Assembly: GCA_002355495.1 (NCBI GenBank)
Contig: AP017424.1
Coordinates: forward strand, 4,653,501-4,717,500
DNA length: 64,000 nucleotides
Source: Streptomyces laurentii
Lineage (GTDB): Bacteria; Actinomycetota; Actinomycetes; Streptomycetales; Streptomycetaceae
Reading direction: 5' to 3'
Part shown: piece after piece, positions 52,369 to 61,668 of the stretch
How positions within the stretch are numbered: position 1 is the first letter of the stretch
Layout of the letters: the number at the start of each line of letters is the position of its first letter
Program-made: the position numbers and the translations under genes
Notes under the pieces: generated by a model
The model's database searches: none
The model's input: only the letters and a program-made list of their open reading frames with translations
What the model was told of the DNA's origin: nothing

Positions 52369-53897
52369 ATGGTGACAGCGGTGGGTCGTACGCGAGGGAC
52401 GCGAGGGACGCGAGGCAGGCCGGCGCGAGTGCGGACGCGTCGGGGGACGGACGCCCGGGTCCGGCGTGCGGCGGTGGGCGCCGCCCTCGCGGCCGCCCTG
52501 GTCCTGACCCCGCAGGCCGCCGCGTACGGAGTGGCCGGCGAGGCCGCCGCCGCTCCCGGGACCGCTCCCGGGGCCGAACCCGGGCACGACCTCACCGGCG
52601 GGATCCGCGCGCTCGGCCTGACCGAGCGGGGGAGGGGCGACGCGGTCCTCGCCCGCCAGAGCACCCGGCCGTTCCAGCTCCTGGGCGTCACCTGGACCGA
52701 CCCCCGGGCCCGGGTCACGGGCCCGATCGAGGTCCGCACCCGCGACCTGGTGACCGGCGCCTGGTCCGGCTGGACCGAGCTGGAGCGGCACCCCGCGGGC
52801 CTGGACGGCGAGCGGCCGGGCGGCCCCGGCTCCACCGAGCCGCTGTGGGTCGGCCCCTCCGACGGTGTCGAGGCGCGGGTGGCCGGCGCCCACGGGAAGG
52901 AGCCGCTGCCCGCCGGCCTCAAGGTGAACCTGGTCGACCCGCGGATCCCCGACGCCCAGCGCGACGGCGGCCGAGGGCGCGGTGGCGGGAAGGGCGGGAG
53001 CGGGAAGAGCGGGATCGGTAAGAGCAGTAAGAGCAGTAAGGGCAGTAAGGGCAGTAAGAGCAGTAAGAGCGGGAGCGGGAAGCGCGGGAAGGGCGGAGCC
53101 AGGCGGGACGGCGACCCGGGCGGCCGGCCCGCCGCCGACGACTCCCCGACCACCCGCCCGGCGACCCCGGCCCGCGGTCCACCGCCGCCCGCCCCCGGGT
53201 CGTCACCCGGGCCCAGTGGGGCGCCGACGAGTCCGAGGTCACCGAGCCCGCGATCTACCTGCCCGGCGGCCGGATCAAGGCCGCGTTCGTCCACCACACC
53301 GACAGCCGCCCGTACGACTGCGCCCAGTCCGCGACGATCATCCAGGGCATCCTCGACTACCACGTGCGCGTCGAGGGCTGGCGGGACATCGGCTACAACT
53401 TCCTCGTCGACAAGTGCGGCACGATCTACGAGGGCCGCAAGGGCGGCGTCGACCAGCCCGTGCACGGCGCCCACACCTACGGCTGGAACGCCCAGACCAC
53501 CGGCGTCGCCGTGATCGGCGACTACACGGGGGAGGGCGCGCCGCGCGCCGCCCTCGCGTCGGTCGCGCGGATCATCGCGTACAAGCTCGGCCAGTACGGG
53601 GTCGACCCGCGCGGCCGGACCACCCTGACCGCCGGCGCCTCGCAGACGGCGGGCGGGCGCGGCTACGTGGAGGGCGACACGTACTCCTTCGACACGATCT
53701 CCGGCCACCGCGACGGCTTCGCCACCGCCTGCCCCGGCGACGGCCTCTACGGCCAGCTGGCCACGATCCGCGCGTACGCCGCAGCCGACGAGGGCACCGG
53801 CAGCGGGGGCGGAGCCGGGGGAGGGGCCGGGGCCGCGGGCGCGGCGGGTCCGCTGTCCTCCGGCGGCCGGTACGAGGCGTTCCTTCCCCGTTTCTGA
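52369..53897 (+). pseudogene. Secreted PGRP/amidase-domain protein, broken by a frameshift
   Basis: The N-terminal frame gives a signal peptide (VRRAAVGAALAAALVLTP), an extended beta-rich region (FQLLGVTWTDPRARVTGPIE, LVTGAWSGWTEL), then a Ser/Lys/Gly repeat. The PGRP domain continues only in the -1 frame: VVTRAQWGADESEV, AFVHHTDSRPYDC (zinc His), YNFLVDKCGTIYEGR, and ISGHRDGFATACPGD (zinc His and Cys). The shift lies between about 53100 and 53200, in a C/G-rich stretch. One missing base would restore a protein of about 510 residues, so this may be an assembly error. If intact it would be a secreted amidase. Confidence 0.72.
53017..53070 (+). repeat. 9-bp repeat array encoding Ser-Lys-Ser
   Basis: Five perfect-length AGTAAGAGC/AGTAAGGGC units (53026-53070) after one degenerate unit code for a basic low-complexity linker before the amidase domain. 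They use AGT, a rare codon in this genome, which points to repeat expansion. Confidence 0.8.
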
Positions 53898-53939
53898 CGT
53901 ACGGTCAAGGGCCTGAAGGTGCGCGTGGGTTGAGGCCGG

Positions 53940-55961
53940 TCAGGGGCGCCAGAGCCAGGGCCGGGCGTCCGCGCCCATGCCGACCGCCAGCGCCCCGCCC
54001 GCGGTCCCGCCCGGGTGCAGTACCGGGTCCCCGACCGCCGTCACCCCGCGCGTACGGACGGACAGCCGGTCCCCGTGCCGCAGCTGGACCCGGCCGCGCG
54101 GGTCCAGGCCGAGCAGCACCGGGCCGGGGGCCGCGGCGAGCCCGCCGTACCCCTCGAAGGCCGGCGCCGCCCCGGACCCCGGCGTCACGCGCAGCCGGCC
54201 CTCGGCGGGCGCCCGGTAGTAGACCGCCACGTCCCGCGGCCCGGGCCCCGGGACCGCCGCGACGGGATCACCCGACAGGGGCAGCGGCGCGGCGAGGGCG
54301 CCGTCCACCCAGTGCCGTACCGCCGTCCGGCCCGCCGCCAGCAGATGCGTCCGGCCCGCGCCGTCGACCAGCGCCGTCAGCCCGTCCTGGATGTCGTCGC
54401 CGGCCTCGGGCAGCGTCCGCCACGGCCCCCAGCGGCCCTCGGCCGACCGGATCCGGGCCGAGACGCCCTTGTCCGCGTTCCGTACGAACAGACGCACCCG
54501 CCCGTCCGGTGCGGCGACCGCCACCGGCGCGCCGATGCGGCGGCCCCGGTCGTCCCCGCGCTCCGGATTGCCGAGCCCCCGCCACGCGTCGAACGGGCCG
54601 CCGGGGGACCGCTGTTCGAGCAGCATCACCTCGCGCCGGTCCGGCCCGCCGCGCCCGGTGAGCGCCGCGATCCGCACCCCGAAGAGCAGCAGCCGCCCGT
54701 CGGCCGTCGTCGCCGAGCCGAGCGCGGGCACCAGCGGCCCGCCGCCCAGGTCCTCGGGCTCGCCCCACACCCCGGACGCCGGCGCCGTCTCGCGCCAGCG
54801 GGCCACCCGCAGCCCGAGCACCCCGTACGCGGTGAGCCGCCCGTCCCGCTCGGCGGCGAGCACCGGGCGGGCGCCGGGCCAGCGGTGGTGGGTGGCGCGC
54901 ACCCAGCCCTTGCGGTTGGACAGCGGCCGGTTCCCGCCCTGCCCGTAGTCGCCGCAGCCGGACGGATCACCGCAGTCCCAGGCCGGGTCGCCGCCGTACG
55001 GCACCAGGTGGGCGGCCTTCTCGGCGAGGACGCGCGGCGGGAGGTTCTTGGGCCAGTGCCGGTTGTAGTAGCCGCGGAACGCCGTCGTCGTGAACGCGGG
55101 CACCGGCCCGCCCCCGGCGGTCGCGTCGGCCACCCAGCGCAGCAGCGCCGCCCAGGCGAAGCAGGCGACGGCGGTGTGGTCGCCGTGGTCGGAGTAGCCG
55201 GGCTGCTCGCTGTCGCGCTGCGCGGAGGCGAGGCTGCCGTGCTGGATGTCGGGGTCCGGGTCGAGGGTGTGCACGACGGTCGGCCGGTACGTGGCGAACA
55301 GCCCGGCGAGCACCTCGACCAGGCGGTCGTGGTCGTAGGTGTCGGAGCGGGTGACGGGGGAGCCGGCGGACAGGTGGGTGGTCAGTTCGAGCGCGCGGTC
55401 CTCCCACAGGGCCGGGACGGCCATGGAGCGGTGGGGGGTGTGCATGGGCAGGTTGAGGAAGACCAGCTCGACCCGGCGGCCCGCGTGCTCCAGGGTGTCG
55501 GCCTCCGCGTGCCGCCCGGCGGCGAGTCCGACGGTCCGCCGCTTCCAGGGGGTGAACCGGTCGAGGCCGAGCGCTTCGGCATATGCCTGCCGGAGGCCCT
55601 GGTGACGGGCGGCGGAGTAGGCGGCCTTGTCGGGCTTGGCGGGCGGCATGCCCGCGACCCCGTTCTTGCCGTTGTGCTCGCCGGCCGTGACGTACACCGT
55701 GACCACCGGCACCCCGGCGTCCAGCAGCCGCTGGGTGTCCGGGTTCATGAAGTACAGATCGTCGTCCGGGTGCGCCGCGACCTGCAGGAGCAGTGCCCGG
55801 CCGCCCGCCGCGATGGGCCGGCCCGGCGCCGGATCGGCGGACCGGGCGGCCGGCGGCGGTACGGGTACGGAGCATCCGGCGAGCGTCACGGAGGCCGCGG
55901 CCGCCGTGACACCGGCGGCACCCGCGAGAAGCGTGCGCCGCGCCACTGTTCGGTTGTCCAC
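53940..55961 (-). CDS. PIG-L family deacetylase lipoprotein with C-terminal propeller-like region
   Basis: GTG start. The 673-residue product has a twin-arginine-like lipoprotein signal (ARRTLLAGAAGVTAAAASVT, lipobox LAGC). The PIG-L domain covers residues 58-260 with the zinc-binding AHPDDDLYF motif and the distal HGDHTA motif. PIG-L enzymes remove acetyl groups from N-acetylglucosamine-containing molecules. The C-terminal 300 residues form repeated Trp/Gly-rich blades (GVWGEPEDLGGG, GRWGPWRTLPEAGDD) like a beta propeller. It would act on the outer face of the membrane. Confidence 0.85.
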   Translation of the reverse strand: MDNRTVARRTLLAGAAGVTAAAASVTLAGCSVPVPPPAARSADPAPGRPIAAGGRALLLQVAAHPDDDLYFMNPDTQRLLDAGVPVVTVYVTAGEHNGKNGVAGMPPAKPDKAAYSAARHQGLRQAYAEALGLDRFTPWKRRTVGLAAGRHAEADTLEHAGRRVELVFLNLPMHTPHRSMAVPALWEDRALELTTHLSAGSPVTRSDTYDHDRLVEVLAGLFATYRPTVVHTLDPDPDIQHGSLASAQRDSEQPGYSDHGDHTAVACFAWAALLRWVADATAGGGPVPAFTTTAFRGYYNRHWPKNLPPRVLAEKAAHLVPYGGDPAWDCGDPSGCGDYGQGGNRPLSNRKGWVRATHHRWPGARPVLAAERDGRLTAYGVLGLRVARWRETAPASGVWGEPEDLGGGPLVPALGSATTADGRLLLFGVRIAALTGRGGPDRREVMLLEQRSPGGPFDAWRGLGNPERGDDRGRRIGAPVAVAAPDGRVRLFVRNADKGVSARIRSAEGRWGPWRTLPEAGDDIQDGLTALVDGAGRTHLLAAGRTAVRHWVDGALAAPLPLSGDPVAAVPGPGPRDVAVYYRAPAEGRLRVTPGSGAAPAFEGYGGLAAAPGPVLLGLDPRGRVQLRHGDRLSVRTRGVTAVGDPVLHPGGTAGGALAVGMGADARPWLWRP

Positions 55962-56220
55962 CTGGTCCTCGGTCCCCCCGTGAGCGTGCCGCGCCGGCGC
56001 TGGTCGGGCGCCGATGCCCTGTGCGTCCGGCTAGTGCTGCGACCGGAAAGGTTCACCGGCTCGCGACGCCCGGCACGGCACCTCGCCGCGTTGTCGCATC
56101 ACCCAAGTACATCCAGTACGAGGGCGATTCTCCGCCTTGCGATGCACCGCACCGGACGCCGCGAGCCACCCGGCAAACCTTCCCGGTCGCAGCACTAGAC
56201 GGGAATTCCGGGAGAGGGGT

Positions 56221-56814
56221 TCAGCGGGCCGGGTCTCCTTCACTCCCGGGAGTGAGCGGCGGGAAGCCGCCCAGGGGGACGGCCACCCGCACCCGCATCG
56301 GCCCGTCGCCCCGCCGGGCCAGCAGCACCAGCTCGTCCACCCGGACCGTGGCCGTGCCGAGCAGCGCGGCGCACTCGGCGGCGAGGAGGGCGGGCTCGCG
56401 GCTGCGGCCCAGGGACAGATGCGGGGTGTACGGGCGAGGGTCCGCGCAGTGCGGGAACCGTTCCTCCAGCGCCGCGCGCAGCCGCGTCCACGGCTCCGGG
56501 CCCGCGGCGGCCGGGTCGAGCCAGACCGTGGCGTCGTACCGGTGCCGGAACCAGCGCACCCCCGCGAGCCGAGCCTCGAACGGCGGGCAGCCGGCGAGCG
56601 CGTCCGCGACCAGCGGCACCGCCCGCCCGAAGTCGGCCTCGGGCACGAACCCGTACACGACATTGACGTGCGGCGGCCAGCGCCGGATCTGCCGGTCGTG
56701 CACCCGTCGGACCGCCTGGATCCCCGGCCACAGCCGGTCCGGCGGCAGCCAGGCGAGCGCGGTCCGGAACGTCGGATCGATGTCCGGGTACCCCATGCCT
56801 CCAGTGTCGATCAC
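56221..56814 (-). CDS. 2H phosphoesterase (2'-5' RNA ligase-like)
   Basis: The 197-residue product has the two family motifs, PPHVNVVYGF and TPHLSLGRS, each with the catalytic His of the H-x-(T/S)-like type (first site H-V-N), in two related beta strands. Such enzymes act on 2',3'-cyclic or 2'-5' phosphodiesters in RNA or small nucleotides. Start is unsure between the GTG at 56814 and an ATG at 56796 with GGAGG too close. No operon partner is near. Confidence 0.75.
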   Translation of the reverse strand: MIDTGGMGYPDIDPTFRTALAWLPPDRLWPGIQAVRRVHDRQIRRWPPHVNVVYGFVPEADFGRAVPLVADALAGCPPFEARLAGVRWFRHRYDATVWLDPAAAGPEPWTRLRAALEERFPHCADPRPYTPHLSLGRSREPALLAAECAALLGTATVRVDELVLLARRGDGPMRVRVAVPLGGFPPLTPGSEGDPAR

Positions 56815-57125
56815 TCACCCGTACTGATGCGGAAAGGACTGGCACCGTCTCGTGCACCTGATCGACACCGTCCTCCGAAAGGAGGAATCACGCCGGAGGC
56901 CGCGGTGCCACCGGAGCATGGAACCACCGCGCGCGTGCCCGTCAGGGCGCCGCTTTGACATGATCTTTTTGGCTGCTCTACGTTCATGAACGGTCGGCGG
57001 TGACCCGCCGGCGAGAGGTATGCCCAGCCGGTGAGAACGGCCCCGCGCCGCCAGTCCGGACCGTGTCGCCAGGACCTGCCGCGTCCGAGGCGGGGACATG
57101 CCCCCTTGTGTCGCGGAGTACCGCC
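56815..57125 (+). other. Divergent promoter region of the GH114 gene
   Basis: 311 bp without a gene. It includes a promoter (56955-56984) and a leader of about 135 nt. Upstream is a small stem of CCTCC-GAAA-GGAGG type near 56871-56884. Confidence 0.5.
56955..56984 (+). promoter_or_regulatory. Likely promoter of the GH114 lipoprotein
   Basis: TTGACA (56955-56960), 18-nt spacer rich in T, TACGTT (56979-56984). Confidence 0.6.
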
Positions 57126-57980
57126 ATGCGTTTCCCCCCGGCCCTGCCGTCCCGGGCGGCCCTGATCCTCGTCGCCGCGGCGGCCCCTCTCCTGACGGCC
57201 TGCGGCGGCGTGGCCGGCCCGCGGGACACCGCCGCTTCCCCCTCCTCCCCCTCCTCGGCGAGCGTGCCGCCACTCGCGCACGCCGGCCTGGACTACCAGC
57301 TCGGCGGCGCCTACACCCCGCCGAAGGGCGTCGGCGTCGTCGTCCGTGACCACACCGCCTCACCCGCCCCTGGCGCGTACAACGTCTGCTACGTCAACGC
57401 CTTCCAGGCCCAGCCCGGGGCCGAGGACGAGTGGGACCCGGACCTGCTGCTGCGAGACGGCGCGGGAGACGTGGTCGTCGACAAGGACTGGGACGAGGCC
57501 GTCCTCGACATCGGCACCGCCGGCAAGCGCGAGCGCGTCGCCCGCCGGGTGAACGCCTGGATCGACTCCTGCGCGGACAAGGGCTTCGACGCGGTGGAAC
57601 CCGACAACTACGACACCTACACGCGCGTCCCCGACGGTCTCCTGAGCGCGGCGGACGCCGAGGCCTTCGCGTCCCTGCTCGCCGCGCACGCGCACGCGCG
57701 GGGCCTCGCCATCGGCCAGAAGAACACCGCGGAGCTCGCGAAGGACCGCGAGCGGGTCGGCTTCGACTTCGCCGTGGTGGAGGAGTGCGGCCAGTACGAG
57801 GAGTGCGGCACATACACCCGGGCCTTCGGCGATCGCGTGCTGGTGATCGAGTACACCGCCCAGGGGATGCGCCGGGCCTGCGACGGGTGGGGCGACGAGC
57901 TCGCCGTCCTGCGTCGGGACCTGGACCTCGTCACCCCGGACGACGAGGGCTACACGCGCGCGACGTGCGCCGACCTGTAG
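57126..57980 (+). CDS. GH114-family endo-alpha-1,4-polygalactosaminidase lipoprotein
   Basis: The 284-residue product has a lipoprotein signal peptide with lipobox LTAC (Cys26) and a TIM-barrel domain typical of GH114 (YNVCYVNAFQAQP, DAVEPDNYDTYTR with the likely catalytic acidic pair, VVEECGQYEEC). GH114 enzymes cut alpha-1,4-linked galactosamine polymers. As a surface lipoprotein it could degrade an exopolysaccharide of the organism or a neighbour. Its nearby partner, the PIG-L deacetylase, acts on a similar substrate class, but the two are not in one operon. Confidence 0.82.
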   Translation: MRFPPALPSRAALILVAAAAPLLTACGGVAGPRDTAASPSSPSSASVPPLAHAGLDYQLGGAYTPPKGVGVVVRDHTASPAPGAYNVCYVNAFQAQPGAEDEWDPDLLLRDGAGDVVVDKDWDEAVLDIGTAGKRERVARRVNAWIDSCADKGFDAVEPDNYDTYTRVPDGLLSAADAEAFASLLAAHAHARGLAIGQKNTAELAKDRERVGFDFAVVEECGQYEECGTYTRAFGDRVLVIEYTAQGMRRACDGWGDELAVLRRDLDLVTPDDEGYTRATCADL

Positions 57981-58515
57981 CCGACCTGTGAGAGAGGGGC
58001 GCGGGACGGCGTCCGTACGACGCTCCGGCATATGCCCACACGCTGCCCCCGCCCCGTCACCCGTCCCACGGCCACCGTGCGTCGCGCGGACGCGCCTGTG
58101 TGTGTAGGCGCTCGTGACGTGGGGTACAGTCTTCGACCCGATTGGCGGTCCGGTGGGGCCGTATGGCAGACTGGCGGGGTTGCTCGGTTGAGTGCCGATG
58201 CTGCGCGCCTCCCGCCGGGAGGACCGGAAGCGAGTCCCACAGTACTCGTCGTCCCTCATGAGGGGCGGACGTACGGGAATCTTCCGGGAAGCGTAAGCGG
58301 GGTACCAGCCAGGCGCCCGGTGGGTGTTACACCCCCGAACCGCGGTCACAGGGACCGCACCCCCTTGGTTGGGAAATCCTTAGGGATTTCTTCGTAGAGG
58401 GAGTGCGACACGCCCGACCGCGTGGGTCGGAGGAGGAGCGGTGCTCGCGCCTAGCGCGGACACAGCCCGGCGGGTACCAGAGCGTTAAGACAACAGACAG
58501 GACTACGAAGTAGCC
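57981..58515 (+). other. rpsJ operon leader region
   Basis: A 535-bp region without a gene. A TACAGT -10-like box lies at 58125-58130 with a poor -35. The long leader holds a hairpin GAAATCC-TTAG-GGATTTC at 58373-58390 and the shared 25-nt element at 58406-58430, then GGAGGAG about 80 nt before the rpsJ start. Confidence 0.55.
58406..58430 (+). promoter_or_regulatory. Shared ribosomal-leader hairpin, rpsJ copy
   Basis: The 25-nt element matches the rpsL leader copy (46720-46744) at 24 of 25 positions and keeps the CCGACC-GCGTG-GGTCGG hairpin. It lies 86 nt before the rpsJ start. Confidence 0.7.
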
Positions 58516-58824
58516 ATGGCGGGACAGAAGATCCGCATCCGGCTCAAGGCCTACGACCACGAGGTCATCGATTCCTCGGCGAAGAAGATCGTCGAGACGG
58601 TGACTCGTACCGGTGCGTCGGTCGCGGGCCCGGTGCCGCTGCCCACTGAGAAGAACGTGTACTGCGTCATCAAGTCGCCGCACAAGTACAAGGACTCGCG
58701 CGAGCACTTCGAGATGCGCACGCACAAGCGCCTCATCGACATCCTCGACCCCACGCCGAAGACCGTCGACTCGCTCATGCGTCTCGACCTGCCGGCTGGT
58801 GTCGACATCGAGATCAAGCTCTGA
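58516..58824 (+). CDS. rpsJ: 30S ribosomal protein S10
   Basis: The 102-residue product (MAGQKIRIRLKAYDHEVIDSS..., MRLDLPAGVDIEIKL) is a complete S10. S10 is part of the 30S head and binds NusB in antitermination complexes. ATG at 58516. First gene of the S10 operon, 14 nt before rplC. Confidence 0.97.
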   Translation: MAGQKIRIRLKAYDHEVIDSSAKKIVETVTRTGASVAGPVPLPTEKNVYCVIKSPHKYKDSREHFEMRTHKRLIDILDPTPKTVDSLMRLDLPAGVDIEIKL

Positions 58825-58837
58825 GGTGACGCGCGAG

Positions 58838-59482
58838 ATGGCTAAGAACATCAAGGGCATCCTGGGCGAGAAGCTCGGCATGACGCAGGTCTGGGACGAG
58901 AACAACCGTGTCGTCCCGGTCACCGTCGTCAAGGCCGGTCCGAACGTCGTGACCCAGGTCCGCACGAACGACAGCGACGGCTACGAGTCGGTCCAGATCG
59001 CCTTCGGCGAGATCGACCCGCGCAAGGTGAACAAGCCCCTCAAGGGTCACTTCGCCAAGGCCGACGTCACCCCGCGCCGCCACCTGGTGGAGCTCCGCAC
59101 CGCTGACGCCTCCGAGTACACGCTCGGCCAGGAGATCACCGCCGAGGTCTTCGAGTCCGGCGTGAAGGTCGACGTCACCGGTAAGAGCAAGGGCAAGGGC
59201 TTCGCCGGTGTCATGAAGCGCCACAACTTCCGTGGTGGCAAGGCCTCCCACGGTGCGCACCGCGTGCACCGCAAGCCCGGCTCGATCGGTGGCTGCGCCA
59301 CCCCGGGCCGTGTCTTCAAGGGCATGCGCATGGCCGGTCGCATGGGTAACGAGCGTGTGACCACCCAGAACCTGACCGTTCACGCCGTTGACGCGGAGAA
59401 GGGCCTGCTCCTCATCAAGGGCGCAGTTCCTGGTCCGAACGGCGGCCTCGTCCTGGTCCGCACCGCGGCCAAGGGGGCCTGA
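58838..59482 (+). CDS. rplC: 50S ribosomal protein L3
   Basis: L3 approaches the peptidyl transferase centre. The 214-residue product has the L3 signature (GKGFAGVMKRHNFRGGKASHG, then GCATPGRVFKGMRMAGRMG). ATG at 58838 with GAGGTGA upstream; a longer frame with a GTG 12 nt earlier is less likely. Confidence 0.97.
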   Translation: MAKNIKGILGEKLGMTQVWDENNRVVPVTVVKAGPNVVTQVRTNDSDGYESVQIAFGEIDPRKVNKPLKGHFAKADVTPRRHLVELRTADASEYTLGQEITAEVFESGVKVDVTGKSKGKGFAGVMKRHNFRGGKASHGAHRVHRKPGSIGGCATPGRVFKGMRMAGRMGNERVTTQNLTVHAVDAEKGLLLIKGAVPGPNGGLVLVRTAAKGA

Positions 59483-59486
59483 GGAT

Positions 59487-60137
59487 ATGAGCACCATTGA
59501 CATTCTGTCGCCCTCCGGCGACAAGACCGGGACCGTCGAGCTCCCGGCCGAGATTTTCGAGGCCAAGATCAGCATCCCGCTGATCCACCAGGTCGTCGTC
59601 GCGCAGCTGGCCGCCGCCCGTCAGGGCACGCACAAGGTCAAGACGCGTGGCGAGGTTCGTGGTGGTGGCCGGAAGCCGTACCGCCAGAAGGGCACCGGCC
59701 GCGCCCGTCAGGGTTCGACCCGCGCCCCGCAGTTCGCCGGTGGTGGCGTCGTGCACGGTCCCGTGCCGCGTGACTACTCGCAGCGGACCCCGAAGAAGAT
59801 GAAGGCCGCCGCCCTGCGTGGTGCCCTCTCCGACCGGGCGAACCACTCCCGCATCCACGTCGTCTCCGGCGTGGTCGAGGGTGCGGTGTCCACCAAGGCC
59901 GCCAAGACGCTGTTCGGCAAGATCTCGGAGCGCAAGAACGTGCTCCTGGTCGTCGAGCGCTCGGACGAGGCCGCGTGGCTGTCCGCCCGCAACCTGCCCC
60001 AGGTGCACATCCTGGAGCCGGGCCAGCTGAACACGTACGACGTGATGCGATCCGACGACGTGGTCTTCACCCAGGCCGCCCTCGAGTCCTTCGTGTCTGG
60101 CCCCAAGGCCGCTGACATTGAGGGGAACGAAGCCTGA
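59487..60137 (+). CDS. rplD: 50S ribosomal protein L4
   Basis: L4 lines the exit tunnel and, in enterobacteria, represses the S10 operon. The 216-residue product contains the conserved GGGRKPYRQKGTGRARQGS loop. It starts 4 nt after rplC and its stop shares a base with the start of rplW (TGATG). Confidence 0.96.
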   Translation: MSTIDILSPSGDKTGTVELPAEIFEAKISIPLIHQVVVAQLAAARQGTHKVKTRGEVRGGGRKPYRQKGTGRARQGSTRAPQFAGGGVVHGPVPRDYSQRTPKKMKAAALRGALSDRANHSRIHVVSGVVEGAVSTKAAKTLFGKISERKNVLLVVERSDEAAWLSARNLPQVHILEPGQLNTYDVMRSDDVVFTQAALESFVSGPKAADIEGNEA

Positions 60138-60454
60138 TGGCCGAGATCACCAGCAAGACCTTCACGGACCCGCGCGACATCCTCGTCAAGCCGGTTGTCT
60201 CCGAGAAGAGCTACGCGCTGCTCGACGAGAACAAGTACACGTTCATCGTCGCGCCCACCGCCAACAAGACCCAGATCAAGCAGGCCGTCGAGGCGGTCTT
60301 CTCGGTCAAGGTCGCCGGGGTCAACACGATCAACCGTCAGGGCAAGCGCAAGCGCACCCGCACCGGTTTCGGCAAGCGCGCCAACACCAAGCGCGCCATC
60401 GTGACCCTTGCTGAGGGCAACCGAATCGACATCTTCGGCGGCCCGACCGCCTAA
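60137..60454 (+). CDS. rplW: 50S ribosomal protein L23
   Basis: The 105-residue product (DPRDILVKPVVSEKSYALLDEN, then KRKRTRTGFGKRANTKRAIV) is a complete L23, the docking point for signal recognition particle and trigger factor at the tunnel exit. Start overlaps the rplD stop by one base. Confidence 0.96.
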   Translation: MAEITSKTFTDPRDILVKPVVSEKSYALLDENKYTFIVAPTANKTQIKQAVEAVFSVKVAGVNTINRQGKRKRTRTGFGKRANTKRAIVTLAEGNRIDIFGGPTA

Positions 60455-60493
60455 CGGCGGTCGAGTCGTCCGATATCGGACGAGGACTGAGAA

Positions 60494-61330
60494 ATGGGTA
60501 TCCGCAAGTACAAGCCGACGACGCCGGGACGCCGTGGCGCCTCCGTCGCCGACTTCGTCGAGATCACGCGGTCCACGCCGGAGAAGTCGCTGGTCCGCCC
60601 GCTGCACAGCAAGGGTGGCCGTAACAACACCGGTCGTGTGACCGTCCGTCACCAGGGTGGTGGCCACAAGCGCGCCTACCGCGTGATCGACTTCCGTCGT
60701 CACGACAAGGACGGCGTGCCGGCCAAGGTCGCTCACATCGAGTACGACCCGAACCGCACCGCCCGCATCGCGCTGCTCCACTACGCGGACGGCGAGAAGC
60801 GCTACATCATCGCCCCGCGCGGCCTCACGCAGGGTGACCGGGTGGAGAACGGCCCCACGGCCGACATCAAGCCCGGCAACAACCTGGCCCTCCGCAACAT
60901 CCCGGTCGGTACCACGATCCACGCGATCGAGCTCCGTCCCGGCGGTGGCGCCAAGTTCGCCCGCTCCGCAGGTGCCTCCGTGCAGCTGCTCGCGAAGGAG
61001 GGCACGATGGCCCACCTCCGCATGCCGTCTGGCGAGATCCGTCTGGTCGACGCCCGCTGCCGCGCCACCATCGGTGAGGTCGGCAACGCCGAGCAGTCGA
61101 ACATCAACTGGGGCAAGGCCGGCCGCAAGCGCTGGCTCGGCGTCCGCCCGACCGTTCGCGGTGTGGCGATGAACCCGGTTGACCACCCGCACGGTGGTGG
61201 TGAGGGCAAGACCTCCGGTGGTCGTCACCCGGTCTCCCCGTGGGGTCAGAAGGAGGGTCGTACTCGTTCGCCGAAGAAGGCTTCGAACAAGTACATCGTC
61301 CGCCGCCGCAAGACGAACAAGAAGCGCTAG
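60494..61330 (+). CDS. rplB: 50S ribosomal protein L2
   Basis: L2 is required for peptidyl transfer. The 278-residue product shows the conserved GGRNNTGRVTVRHQGGGHKR and the C-terminal MNPVDHPHGGGEGKTSGG with the functionally important His. ATG at 60494 after a spacer of 39 nt. Confidence 0.97.
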   Translation: MGIRKYKPTTPGRRGASVADFVEITRSTPEKSLVRPLHSKGGRNNTGRVTVRHQGGGHKRAYRVIDFRRHDKDGVPAKVAHIEYDPNRTARIALLHYADGEKRYIIAPRGLTQGDRVENGPTADIKPGNNLALRNIPVGTTIHAIELRPGGGAKFARSAGASVQLLAKEGTMAHLRMPSGEIRLVDARCRATIGEVGNAEQSNINWGKAGRKRWLGVRPTVRGVAMNPVDHPHGGGEGKTSGGRHPVSPWGQKEGRTRSPKKASNKYIVRRRKTNKKR

Positions 61331-61342
61331 GAGCGGGTTTAG

Positions 61343-61624
61343 ATGCCGCGCAGTCTCAAGAAGGGACCCTTCGTCGACGGCCACCTCGTCAAGAAGGTGG
61401 ACGCCCAGAACGAAGCCGGTACCAAGAACGTCATCAAGACCTGGTCCCGTCGCTCCATGATCATCCCGGCGATGCTGGGTCACACGATCGCGGTGCACAA
61501 CGGCAAGACCCACGTCCCGGTGTTCGTCACCGAGTCGATGGTCGGGCACAAGCTCGGCGAGTTCTCGCCGACGCGTACCTTCCGGGGTCACGTCAAGGAT
61601 GACCGGAAGTCGAAGCGCCGCTAG
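61343..61624 (+). CDS. rpsS: 30S ribosomal protein S19
   Basis: The 93-residue product (MPRSLKKGPFVDGHLVKKVD, then TWSRRSMIIPAMLGHTIAVH) is a complete S19, a 30S head protein. ATG at 61343, 12 nt after rplB. Confidence 0.97.
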   Translation: MPRSLKKGPFVDGHLVKKVDAQNEAGTKNVIKTWSRRSMIIPAMLGHTIAVHNGKTHVPVFVTESMVGHKLGEFSPTRTFRGHVKDDRKSKRR

Positions 61625-61668
61625 TAGCGGATCGCATTCAGACACGTAAGTAACTGAGAGGGACAACC

